Of a DNA stretch of 64,000 bases, positions 30,603-44,645 are shown piece by piece. The position numbers were made by a program, and so were the translations under genes. The stretch is from contig CAUJGJ010000440.1 of assembly GCA_963170055.1 (NCBI GenBank), positions 34,001 to 98,000 of the forward strand, written 5' to 3'. Under the pieces are notes generated by a model, which ran no database searches, was not told the origin of the DNA, and worked only from the letters and a program-made list of their open reading frames with translations. Origin of the DNA: Halisarca cf. caerulea. Lineage: Eukaryota > Porifera > Demospongiae > Chondrillida > Halisarcidae. Numbering within the stretch: the stretch's first letter is position 1; the number at the start of each line of letters is the position of its first letter.

Positions 30603-33600
30603 TTGGCACTAGCACCACACACATTCCCAGTGGACACACATGAAGTTTCTGAAGTGCTGTGGGCGTATTCGTGTAGTGTTGGATATGCTGGTGCTAATAC
30701 TAATATTTTGCACAAGCACCCCGCACATTCCCAGTGGACACACATGAAGTTTCTGAAGTACTGCGGGCGTATTCGTGTAGTGTAGAATATACAGGTTTTA
30801 ATACCAATATTTGGCAATAGCACACCGCACATTCCCAGTGGACACACATGAAGTTTCTGAAAAGCTGTGGGCGTATTTGTGTAGTGTTGGATATGCTGGT
30901 GCTAATACCAATATTTGGCACTAGCACCACGCACATTCCCAGTGGACACACATGAAGTTTCTGAAGTTCTGTTGGCGTATTTGTGTAGTGTTGGATATGC
31001 TGGTGCAAATACCAATATTTGGCACTAGCACCACGCACATTCCCAGTGGACACACATGAAGTTTCTTAAAAGCTGTGGGCGTATTTGTGTAGTGTTGGAT
31101 ATGCTGGTGCTAATACCAATATTTGGCACTAGCACCACGCACATTCCCAGTGGACACACATGAAGTTTCTGAAGTGCTGTGGGCGTATTTGTGTAGTGTT
31201 GTATATGATGGTGCTAATACCAATATTCGGCACTAGCACCACGCACATTCCTAGTGGACACACATGAAGTTTCTGAAGTGCTGTGGGCGTATTTGTGTAG
31301 TGTTGGATATGCTGGTGCTAATACCAATATTTGGCACTAGCACCACGCACATTCTGAATGGACACACATTAAGTTTCTGAAGGGCTGTGGGTGCATTTGT
31401 GTAGTGTTAGATTTGCTGGTGCTAAAAAGAATATTTCGCACTAGCACCACACACATTCTCAGTGGACACACATGAAGTTTCTTAAGTGCTGTGGGCGTAT
31501 TCGTGTAGTGATGGATATGCTGGTGCTAATACTAATATTTTTTGCTAGCACCATGCACATTCCCAGTGGACACACATGAAGTTTCTGAAGTGCTGTGGGC
31601 GTATTTGTGTAGTGTTGGATATGCTGGTGATAATACCAATATTAGCTACTAGCACCACACACATTCCCAGTTGACACACATGAAGTTTCTGAAGTGCTGT
31701 GGGCGTATTTGTGTAGTGTTGGATATGCTGGTGCTAATACCAATATTTGGCACTAGCACCACGCACATTCCCAGTGGACACACATGAAGTTTCTCAAGTG
31801 CTGTGGGCGTATTTGTGTAGTGTTGGATATGCTGGTGCTAATACAAATATTCGGCACTAGCACCACGCACATTCCCAGTGGAAACACATGAAGTTTGTGA
31901 AGTGCTGTGGGCGTATTTGTGTAGTGTTGGATATGCTGGTGCTAATACCAATATTTGGCACTAGCACCACACATATTCCCAGTGGACACACATGAAGTTT
32001 GTGAAGTGCTGTGGGCGTATTTGTGTAGTGTTGGATATGCTTGTGCTAATACCAATATTTGGCACTAGCACCACGCACATTCCAAGTAGACACACATGAA
32101 GTTCCTGAAGTACTGTGGGCGTATTTGTGTAGTGTTGGATATGCTGGTGTTAATACCAATATTTGGCACTAGCACCACGCACATTCCCAGTGGACACACA
32201 TGAAGTTTCTGAAATGCTGTGGGCGTATTTGTGTAGTGTTGGATATGCTGGTGCTAATACCAATATTTGGCACTAGCACCACGCAAATTCCCAGTGTAAA
32301 CACATGACCTTTCTGAAGTGCTGTTGACGTATTTGTGTAGAGTTGGATATGCAGGTGTTAATACCAATATTTGGCACTAGCACCACACACATTCCCAGTG
32401 GACACACATGAAGTTTCTGAAGTGCAGTGGGCATATTTGTGTAGTGTTGGATATGCTGGTGCTAATACCAATATTCGGCACTAGCACCACGCACATTCCT
32501 AGTGGACACACATGAAGTTTCTGAAGTGCTGTGGGCGTATTTGTGTAGTGTTGGATATGCTGGTGCTAATACCAATATTTGGCACTAGCACCACGCACAT
32601 TCTGAATGGACACACATTAAGTTTCTGAAGGGCTGTGGGTGCATTTGTGTAGTGTTAGATTTGCTGGTGCTAAAAAGAATATTTCGCACTAGCACCACAC
32701 ACATTCTCAGTGGACACACATGAAGTTTCTTAAGTGCTGTGGGCGTATTCGTGTAGTGATGGATATGCTGGTGCTAATACTAATATTTTTTGCTAGCACC
32801 ATGCACATTCCCAGTGGACACACATGAAGTTTCTGAAGTGCTGTGGGCGTATTTGTGTAGTGTTGGATATGCTGGTGATAATACCAATATTAGCTACTAG
32901 CACCACACACATTCCCAGTTGACACACATGAAGTTTCTGAAGTGCTGTGGGCGTATTTGTGTAGTGTTGGATATGCTGGTGCTAATACCAATATTTGGCA
33001 CTAGCACCACGCACATTCCCAGTGGACACACATGAAGTTTCTCAAGTGCTGTGGGCGTATTTGTGTAGTGTTGGATATGCTGGTGCTAATACCAATATTC
33101 GGCACTAGCACCACGCACATTCCCAGTGGAAACACATGAAGTTTGTGAAGTGCTGTGGGCGTATTTGTGTAGTGTTGGATATGCTGGTGCTAATACCAAT
33201 ATTTGGCACTAGCACCACACATATTCCCAGTGGACACACATGAAGTTTGTGAAGTGCTGTGGGCGTATTTGTGTAGTGTTGGATATGCTTGTGCTAATAC
33301 CAATATTTGGCACTAGCACCACGCACATTCCAAGTAGACACACATGAAGTTCCTGAAGTACTGTGGGCGTATTTGTGTAGTGTTGGATATGCTGGTGTTA
33401 ATACCAATATTTGGCACTAGCACCACGCACATTCCCAGTGGACACACATGAAGTTTCTGAAATGCTGTGGGCGTATTTGTGTAGTGTTGGATATGCTGGT
33501 GCTAATACCAATATTTAGCACTAGCACCATGCACATTCCCAGTGGACACACATGACCTTTCTGAAGTGCTGTGGGCGTATTTGTGTAGTGTTGGATATGC

Positions 33601-36600
33601 TGGTGCTAATACCAATATTTGGCACTAGCACCACGCACATTCCCAGTGGACACACATGAAGTTTCTTAACTACTGTGGGCGTATTTGTGTAATGTTGGAT
33701 ATGCTGGTGCTAATACCAATATTTGGCACTAACACCACGCACATTCCCAGTGGACACACATGACCTTTCTGAAGTGCTGTGGGCGTATTTGTGTAGTGTT
33801 GGATATGCTGGTGCTAATACCAATATTTGGCACTAGCACCACGCACATTCCCAGTGGACACACATGAAGTTTCTGAAGTGCTGTGGGCGTATTTGTGTAG
33901 TGTTGGATATGCTGGTGCTAATACCAATATTTGGCACTAGCACCACGCAAATTCCCAGTGGAAACACATGACCTTTCTGAAGTGCTGTTGACGTATTTGT
34001 GTAGAGTTGGATATGCTGGTGTTAATACCAATATTTGGCACTAGCACCACACACATTCCCAGTGGACACACATGAAGTTTTTTCACTGCAGTGGGTGCAT
34101 TTGTGTAGAGTTGGATATGCTGGTGCTAAAACTAATATTTGGCACTAGCACCACACACATTCCCAGTGGACACACATGAAGTTTCTGAAGTGCTGTGGGC
34201 GTATTCGTGTAGTGTTGGATATGCTGGTGCTAATACTAATATTTTGCACAAGCACCCCGCACATTCCCAGTGGACACACATGAAGTTTCTGAAGTACTGC
34301 GGGCGTATTCGTGTAGTGTAGAATATACAGGTTTTAATACCAATATTTGGCAATAGCACACCGCACATTCCCAGTGGACACACATGAAGTTTCTGAAAAG
34401 CTGTGGGCGTATTTGTGTAGTGTTGGATATGCTGGTGCTAATACCAATATTTGGCTCTAGCACCACGCACATTCCCAGTGGACACACATGAAGTTTCTGA
34501 AGTTCTGTTGGCGTATTTGTGTAGTGTTGGATATGCTGGTGCAAATACCAATATTTGGCACTAGCACCACGCACATTCCCAGTGGACACACATGAAGTTT
34601 CTTAAAAGCTGTGGGCGTATTTGTGTAGTGTTGGATATGCTGGTGATAATACCAATATTTGGCACTAGCACCACGCACATTCCCAGTGGACACACATGAA
34701 GTTTCTGAAGTGCTGTGGGCGTATTTGTGTAGTGTTGTATATGATGGTGCTAATACCAATATTCGGCACTAGCACCACGCACATTCCTAGTGGACACACA
34801 TGAAGTTTCTGAAGTGCTGTGGGCGTATTTGTGTAGTGTTGGATATGCTGGTGCTAATACCAATATTTGGCACTAGCACCACGCACATTCTGAATGGACA
34901 CACATTAAGTTTCTGAAGGGCTGTGGGTGCATTTGTGTAGTGTTAGATTTGCTGGTGCTAAAAAGAATATTTCGCACTAGCACCACACACATTCTCAGTG
35001 GACACACATGAAGTTTCTTAAGTGCTGTGGGCGTATTCGTGTAGTGATGGATATGCTGGTGCTAATACTAATATTTTTTGCTAGCACCATGCACATTCCC
35101 AGTGGACACACATGAAGTTTCTGAAGTGCTGTGGGCGTATTTGTGTAGTGTTGGATATGCTGGTGATAATACCAATATTAGCTACTAGCACCACACACAT
35201 TCCCAGTTGACACACATGAAGTTTCTGAAGTGCTGTGGGCGTATTTGTGTAGTGTTGGATATGCTGGTGCTAATACCAATATTTGGCACTAGCACCACGC
35301 ACATTCCCAGTGGACACACATGAAGTTTCTCAAGTGCTGTGGGCGTATTTGTGTAGTGTTGGATATGCTGGTGCTAATACAAATATTCGGCACTAGCACC
35401 ACGCACATTCCCAGTGGAAACACATGAAGTTTGTGAAGTGCTGTGGGCGTATTTGTGTAGTGTTGGATATGCTGGTGCTAATACCAATATTTGGCACTAG
35501 CACCACACATATTCCCAGTGGACACACATGAAGTTTGTGAAGTGCTGTGGGCGTATTTGTGTAGTGTTGGATATGCTTGTGCTAATACCAATATTTGGCA
35601 CTAGCACCACGCACATTCCAAGTAGACACACATGAAGTTCCTGAAGTACTGTGGGCGTATTTGTGTAGTGTTGGATATGCTGGTGTTAATACCAATATTT
35701 GGCACTAGCACCACGCACATTCCCAGTGGACACACATGAAGTTTCTGAAATGCTGTGGGCGTATTTGTGTAGTGTTGGATATGCTGGTGCTAATACCAAT
35801 ATTTGGCACTAGCACCACGCAAATTCCCAGTGTAAACACATGACCTTTCTGAAGTGCTGTTGACGTATTTGTGTAGAGTTGGATATGCAGGTGTTAATAC
35901 CAATATTTGGCACTAGCACCACACACATTCCCAGTGGACACACATGAAGTTTCTGAAGTGCAGTGGGCATATTTGTGTAGTGTTGGATATGCTGGTGCTA
36001 ATACCAATATTCGGCACTAGCACCACGCACATTCCTAGTGGACACACATGAAGTTTCTGAAGTGCTGTGGGCGTATTTGTGTAGTGTTGGATATGCTGGT
36101 GCTAATACCAATATTTGGCACTAGCACCACGCACATTCTGAATGGACACACATTAAGTTTCTGAAGGGCTGTGGGTGCATTTGTGTAGTGTTAGATTTGC
36201 TGGTGCTAAAAAGAATATTTCGCACTAGCACCACACACATTCTCAGTGGACACACATGAAGTTTCTTAAGTGCTGTGGGCGTATTCGTGTAGTGATGGAT
36301 ATGCTGGTGCTAATACTAATATTTTTTGCTAGCACCATGCACATTCCCAGTGGACACACATGAAGTTTCTGAAGTGCTGTGGGCGTATTTGTGTAGTGTT
36401 GGATATGCTGGTGATAATACCAATATTAGCTACTAGCACCACACACATTCCCAGTTGACACACATGAAGTTTCTGAAGTGCTGTGGGCGTATTTGTGTAG
36501 TGTTGGATATGCTGGTGCTAATACCAATATTTGGCACTAGCACCACGCACATTCCCAGTGGACACACATGAAGTTTCTCAAGTGCTGTGGGCGTATTTGT

Positions 36601-37220
36601 GTAGTGTTGGATATGCTGGTGCTAATACCAATATTCGGCACTAGCACCACGCACATTCCCAGTGGAAACACATGAAGTTTGTGAAGTGCTGTGGGCGTAT
36701 TTGTGTAGTGTTGGATATGCTGGTGCTAATACCAATATTTGGCACTAGCACCACACATATTCCCAGTGGACACACATGAAGTTTGTGAAGTGCTGTGGGC
36801 GTATTTGTGTAGTGTTGGATATGCTTGTGCTAATACCAATATTTGGCACTAGCACCACGCACATTCCAAGTAGACACACATGAAGTTCCTGAAGTACTGT
36901 GGGCGTATTTGTGTAGTGTTGGATATGCTGGTGTTAATACCAATATTTGGCACTAGCACCACGCACATTCCCAGTGGACACACATGAAGTTTCTGAAATG
37001 CTGTGGGCGTATTTGTGTAGTGTTGGATATGCTGGTGCTAATACCAATATTTGGCACTAGCACCACGCAAATTCCCAGTGTAAACACATGACCTTTCTGA
37101 AGTGCTGTTGACGTATTTGTGTAGAGTTGGATATGCAGGTGTTAATACCAATATTTGGCACTAGCACCACACACATTCCCAGTGGACACACATGAAGTTT
37201 CTGAAGTGCAGTGGGCATAT
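30603..37220. repeat. 3536-bp (34-mer) higher-order repeat of the 104-bp satellite
   Basis: The variant block at 30603 recurs at 34139 (difference 3536, 34 x 104). The CAATATTCGG variants at 31221 and 34757 differ by the same amount. Inside each copy a 12-unit (1248-bp) block is repeated, as the same variant also occurs at about 32469. The two copies are almost identical over thousands of bases. Confidence 0.85.
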
Positions 37221-37258
37221 TTGTGTAGTGTTGGATATGCTGGTGCTAATACCAATAT

Positions 37259-40200
37259 TTGGCACTAGCACCACGCACATTCCCAGTGGACACACATGAA
37301 GTTTCTGAAGTGCTGTGGGCATATTTGTGTAGTGTTGGATATGCTGGTACTAATACCGATATTTCACACTACCAACACGCACATACCCAGTGGAAACACA
37401 TGAAGTTTCTGAAGTGCTGTGGGCGTATTTGTGTAGTGTTGGATTAGCTGGTGCTAATACCGATATTTCACAATACCACCACGCACATTCCCAGTGGACA
37501 CACATAAGGTTTCTTAAGAGCTGTGGGCGTATTCGTGTATTGTTGGATATGCTGGTACTAATACCAATATTTGGCACTAGCACCACGCACATTCCCAGTG
37601 GACACACATGAAGTTTGTGAAGTGCTGTGGGCGTATTTATGTAGTGTTGGATATGCTGGTGCTAATACCAATATTTGGCACTAGCACCATGCACATTCCC
37701 AGTGGACACACATGAAGTTTCTAAACTGCTGCGGGCGTATTTGTGTAGTGTTGGATATGCTGGTGCTAATACCGATATTTCACACTACCACCACGCACAT
37801 ACCCAGTGAAAACACATGAAGTTTCTGAAGTGCTGTGGGCGTATTTGTGTAGTGTTGGATTAGCTGGTGCTAATACCGATATTTCACACTACCACCACGC
37901 ACATTCCCAGTGGACACACATGAGGTTTCTTAAGAGCTGTAGGCGTATTCGTGTAGTGTTTGATATGCTGGTGCTAATACCAATATTTGGCACTACCACA
38001 ACGCACATTCCCAGTGGACACACATGAAGTTTCTGAAGTGCTGTGGGCATATTTGTGTAGTGTTGGATATGCTGGTACTAATACCGATATTTCACACTAC
38101 CAACACGCACAAACCCAGTGGAAACACATGAAGTTTCTGAAGTGCTGTGGGCGTATTCGTGTAGTGTTGGATATGCTGGTGCTAATACCAATAATTGACA
38201 CTAGCACAACGCACATTCCAAGTGGACACACATGAAGTTTCTAAACTGCTGTGGGCGTATTTGTGTAGTGTTGGTTATGTTGGTGCTAATACCAATATTT
38301 GGCACTAGCACCACGCACATTCCCAGTGGAAACACATGAAGTTTGTGAAGTGCTGTGGGCGTAAATGTGTAGTGTTGGATATGCTTGTGCTAATACCGAT
38401 ATTTCACACTACCACCACGACACATTCCCAGTGGACACACATGAGGTTTCTTAAGAGCTGTAGGCGTATTCGTGTATTGTTGGATATGCAGGTGCTAATA
38501 CCAATATTTGACACTAGCACAACGCACATTCCCAGTGGACACACATGAAGTTTCTAAACTGCTGTGGGCGTATTTGTGTAGTGTTGGATATGCTGGTGCT
38601 AATACCAATATTTGGCACTAGCACCACGCACATTCCCAGTGGAAACACATGAAGTTTGTGAAGTGCTGTGGGCGTATTTGTGTAGTGTTGGATATGCTGG
38701 TGCTAATACCAATATTTGGCACTAGCACCATGTACATTCCCAGTGGACACACATGAAGTTTCTGAAGTGCTGTGGGCGTATTTGTGTAGTGTTGGATATG
38801 CTGGTGCTAATACCAATATTTCACACTACCACCACGCACATTCCCAGTGGAAACACATGAAGTTTCTAAACTGCTGTGGGCGTATTTGTGTAGTGTTGGA
38901 TATGCTTGTGCTAATACCAATATTTGGCACTAGCACCACGCACATTCCAAGTGGACACTCATGAAGTTTGTGAAGTGCTGTGGGCGTATTTGTGTAGTGT
39001 TGGATATGCTTGTGCTAATACCAATATTTGGCACTACCACCACGCACATTCCCAGGGGAAACACATGAAGTTTCTTAACTACTGTGGGCGTATTTGTGTA
39101 ATGTTGGATATGCTGGTGCTAATACCAATATTTGGCACTAGCACCACGCACATTCCCAGTGGACACACATGACCTTTCTAAAGTTCTGTGGGCGTATTTT
39201 TGTAGTGTTGGATATGCTGGTGCTAATACTAATATTTGGCACTAGCACCACGCACATTCCCAGTGGACACACATGAAGTTTCTTAACTACTGTGGGCGTA
39301 TTTGTGTAGTGTTGGATATGCTGGTGCTAATACCAATATTTGGCACTAGCACCACGCACATTCCCAGTGGAAACACATGAAGTTTGTGAAGTGCTGTGGG
39401 CGTAATTGTGTAGTGTTGGATATGCTTGTGCTAATACCGATATTTCACACTACCACCACGCACATTCCCAGTGGACACACATGAGGTTTCTTAAGAGCTG
39501 TAGGCGTATTCGTGTATTGTTGGACATGCAGGTGCTAATACCAATATTTGACACTAGCACAACGCACATTCCCAGTGGACACACATGAAGTTTCTAAACT
39601 GCTGTGGGTGTATTTGTGTAGTGTTGGATATGCTGGTGCTAATACCAATATTTGGCACTAGCACCACGCACATTCCCAGTGGACACACATGAAGTTTCTG
39701 AAGTGCTGTGGGCATATTTGTGTAGTGTTGGATATGCTGGTACTAATACCGATATTTCACACTACCAACACGCACATACCCAGTGGAAACACATGAAGTT
39801 TCTGAAGTGCTGTGGGCGTATTTGTGTAGTGTTGGATTAGCTGGTGCTAATACCGATATTTCACAATACCACCACGCACATACCCAGTGAAAACACATGA
39901 AGTTTCTGAAGTGCTGTGGGCGTATTTGTGTAGTGTTGGATTAGCTGGTGCTAATACCGATATTTCACACTACCACCACGCACATTCCCAGTGGACACAC
40001 ATGAGGTTTCTTAAGAGCTGTAGGCGTATTCGTGTAGTGTTTGATATGCTGGTGCTAATACCAATATTTGGCACTACCACAACGCACATTCCCAGTGGAC
40101 ACACATGAAGTTTCTGAAGTGCTGTGGGCATATTTGTGTAGTGTTGGATATGCTGGTACTAATACCGATATTTCACACTACCAACACGCACAAACCCAGT

Positions 40201-42710
40201 GGAAACACATGAAGTTTCTGAAGTGCTGTGGGCGTATTCGTGTAGTGTTGGATATGCTGGTGCTAATACCAATAATTGACACTAGCACAACGCACATTCC
40301 AAGTGGACACACATGAAGTTTCTAAACTGCTGTGGGCGTATTTGTGTAGTGTTGGTTATGTTGGTGCTAATACCAATATTTGGCACTAGCACCACGCACA
40401 TTCCCAGTGGAAACACATGAAGTTTGTGAAGTGCTGTGGGCGTAAATGTGTAGTGTTGGATATGCTTGTGCTAATACCGATATTTCACACTACCACCACG
40501 ACACATTCCCAGTGGACACACATGAGGTTTCTTAAGAGCTGTAGGCGTATTCGTGTATTGTTGGATATGCAGGTGCTAATACCAATATTTGACACTAGCA
40601 CAACGCACATTCCCAGTGGACACACATGAAGTTTCTAAACTGCTGTGGGCGTATTTGTGTAGTGTTGGATATGCTGGTGCTAATACCAATATTTGGCACT
40701 AGCACCACGCACATTCCCAGTGGAAACACATGAAGTTTGTGAAGTGCTGTGGGCGTATTTGTGTAGTGTTGGATATGCTGGTGCTAATACCAATATTTGG
40801 CACTAGCACCATGTACATTCCCAGTGGACACACATGAAGTTTCTGAAGTGCTGTGGGCGTATTTGTGTAGTGTTGGATATGCTGGTGCTAATACCAATAT
40901 TTCACACTACCACCACGCACATTCCCAGTGGAAACACATGAAGTTTCTAAACTGCTGTGGGCGTATTTGTGTAGTGTTGGATATGCTTGTGCTAATACCA
41001 ATATTTGGCACTAGCACCACGCACATTCCAAGTGGACACTCATGAAGTTTGTGAAGTGCTGTGGGCGTATTTGTGTAGTGTTGGATATGCTTGTGCTAAT
41101 ACCAATATTTGGCACTACCACCACGCACATTCCCAGGGGAAACACATGAAGTTTCTTAACTACTGTGGGCGTATTTGTGTAATGTTGGATATGCTGGTGC
41201 TAATACCAATATTTGGCACTAGCACCACGCACATTCCCAGTGGACACACATGACCTTTCTAAAATTCTGTGGGCGTATTTTTGTAGTGTTGGATATGCTG
41301 GTGCTAATACTAATATTTGGCACTAGCACCACGCACATTCCCAGTGGACACACATGAAGTTTCTTAACTACTGTGGGCGTATTTGTGTAGTGTTGGATAT
41401 GCTGGTGCTAATACCAATATTTGGCACTAGCACCACGCACATTCCCAGTGGAAACACATGAAGTTTGTGAAGTGCTGTGGGCGTAATTGTGTAGTGTTGG
41501 ATATGCTTGTGCTAATACCGATATTTCACACTACCACCACGCACATTCCCAGTGGACACACATGAGGTTTCTTAAGAGCTGTAGGCGTATTCGTGTATTG
41601 TTGGACATGCAGGTGCTAATACCAATATTTGACACTAGCACAACGCACATTCCCAGTGGACACACATGAAGTTTCTAAACTGCTGTGGGTGTATTTGTGT
41701 AGTGTTGGATATGCTGGTGCTAATACCAATATTTGGCACTAGCACCACGCACATTCCCAGTGGACACACATGAAGTTTCTGAAGTGCTGTGGGCATATTT
41801 GTGTAGTGTTGGATATGCTGGTACTAATACCGATATTTCACACTACCAACACGCACATACCCAGTGGAAACACATGAAGTTTCTGAAGTGCTGTGGGCGT
41901 ATTTGTGTAGTGTTGGATTAGCTGGTGCTAATACCGATATTTCACAATACCACCACGCACATTCCCAGTGGACACACATAAGGTTTCTTAAGAGCTGTGG
42001 GCGTATTCGTGTATTGTTGGATATGCTGGTACTAATACCAATATTTGGCACTAGCACCACGCACATTCCCAGTGGACACACATGAAGTTTGTGAAGTGCT
42101 GTGGGCGTATTTATGTAGTGTTGGATATGCTGGTGCTAATACCAATATTTGGCACTAGCACCATGCACATTCCCAGTGGACACACATGAAGTTTCTAAAC
42201 TGCTGCGGGCGTATTTGTGTAGTGTTGGATATGCTGGTGCTAATACCGATATTTCACACTACCACCACGCACATACCCAGTGAAAACACATGAAGTTTCT
42301 GAAGTGCTGTGGGCGTATTTGTGTAGTGTTGGATTAGCTGGTGCTAATACCGATATTTCACACTACCACCACGCACATTCCCAGTGGACACACATGAGGT
42401 TTCTTAAGAGCTGTAGGCGTATTCGTGTAGTGTTTGATATGCTGGTGCTAATACCAATATTTGGCACTACCACCACGCACATTCCCAGTGGAAACACATG
42501 AAGTTTGTGAAGTGCTGTGGGCGTAAATGTGTAGTGTTGGATATGCTTGTGCTAATACCGATATTTCACACTACCACCACGACACATTCCCAGTGGACAC
42601 ACATGAGGTTTCTTAAGAGCTGTAGGCGTATTCGTGTATTGTTGGATATGCAGGTGCTAATACCAATATTTGACACTAGCACAACGCACATTCCCAGTGG
42701 ACACACATGA
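37259..42710. repeat. About 2.1-2.4-kb higher-order repeats of the 104-bp satellite, three tandem copies
   Basis: The same variant unit lies at 37259, 39652 and 41733 (differences 2393 and 2081, which are 23 and 20 units plus 1 bp). A fourth copy lies at 27482. The extra base is explained by the CACGACACATTCCC variant. This block duplicates the unit order of 26546-28770 and is followed by a copy of 28.8-30.6 kb. Confidence 0.82.
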
Positions 42711-44645
42711 AGTTTCTAAACTGCTGTGGGCGTATTTGTGTAGTGTTGGATATGCTGGTGCTAATACCAATATTTGGCACTAGCACCACGCACATTCCCA
42801 GTGGAAACACATGAAGTTTGTGAAGTGCTGTGGGCGTATTTGTGTAGTGTTGGATATGCTGGTGCTAATACCAATATTTGGCACTAGCACCACACATATT
42901 CCCAGTGGACACACATGAAGTTTGTGAAGTGCTGTGGGCGTATTTGTGTAGTGTTGGATATGCTTGTGCTAATACCAATATTTGGCACTAGCACCACGCA
43001 CATTCCAAGTAGACACACATGAAGTTCCTGAAGTACTGTGGGCGTATTTGTGTAGTGTTGGATATGCTGGTGCTAATACCAATATTTGGCACTAGCACCA
43101 CGCACATTCCCAGTGGACACACATGAAGTTTCTGAAATGCTGTGGGCGTATTTGTGTAGTGTTGGATATGCTGGTGCTAATACCAATATTTGGCACTAGC
43201 ACCACGCAAATTCCCAGTGTAAACACATGACCTTTCTGAAGTGCTGTTGACGTATTTGTGTAGAGTTGGATATGCTGGTGTTAATACCAATATTTGGCAC
43301 TAGCACCACACACATTCCCAGTGGACACACATGAAGTTTCTGAAGTGCAGTGGGCATATTTGTGTAGTGTTGGATATGCTGGTGCTAATACCAATATTTG
43401 GCACTAGCACCACGCACATTCCCAGTGCACACACATGAAGTTTCTGAAGTGCTGTGGGCGTATTTGTGTAGTGTTGGATATGCTGGTGCTAATACCAATA
43501 TTTGGCACTAGCACCACGCACATTCCCAGTGGACACACATGACCTTTCTGAAGTGCTGTGGGCGTATTTGTGTAGTGTTGGATATGCTGGTGCTAATACC
43601 AATATTTGGCACTAGCACCACGCACATTCCCAGTGGACACACATGACCTTTTTAAAGTGCTGTGGGCGTATTTGTGTAGTGTTGGATATGCTGGTGCTAA
43701 TACCAATATTTGGCACTAGCACCACGCACATTCCCAGTGGACACACATGAACTTTCTCAACTACTGTGGGCGTATTTGTGTAGTGTTGTATATGATGGTG
43801 CTAACACCAATATTTGGCACTAGCACCACGCACATTCCCAGAGGACACACATGACCTTTCTGAAGTGCTGTGGGCGTATTTGTGTAGTGTTGGATATGCT
43901 GGTGCTAATACCAATATTTGGCACTAGCACCACGCACATTCCCAGTAGACACACATGACCTTTCTTAAGTGCTGTGGGTGTATTTGTGTAGTGTTGGATA
44001 TGCTGGTGCTAATACCAATATTTAGCACTAGCACCATGCACATTCCCAGTGGACACACATGACCTTTCTGAAGTGCTGTGGGCGTATTTGTGTAGTGTTG
44101 GATATGCTGGTGCTAATACCAATATTTGGCACTAGCACCACGCACATTCCCAGTGGACACACATGAAGTTTCTTAACTACTGTGGGCGTATTTGTGTAAT
44201 GTTGGATATGCTGGTGCTAATACCAACATTTGGCACTAGCACCACGCACATTCCCAGTGGACACACATGACCTTTCTGAAGTGCTGTGGGCGTATTTGTG
44301 TAGTGTTGGATATGCTGGTGCTAATACCAATATTTGGCACTAGCACCACGCACATTCCCAGTGGACACACATGAAGTTTCTGAAGTGCTGTGGGCGTATT
44401 TGTGTAGTGTTGGATATGCTGGTGCTAATACCAATATTTGGCACTAGCACCACGCAAATTCCCAGTGGAAACACATGACCTTTCTGAAGTGCTGTTGACG
44501 TATTTGTGTAGAGTTGGATATGCTGGTGTTAATACCAATATTTGGCACTAGCACCACACACATTCCCAGTGGACACACATGAAGTTTTTTCACTGCAGTG
44601 GGTGCATTTGTGTAGAGTTGGATATGCTGGTGCTAAAACTAATAT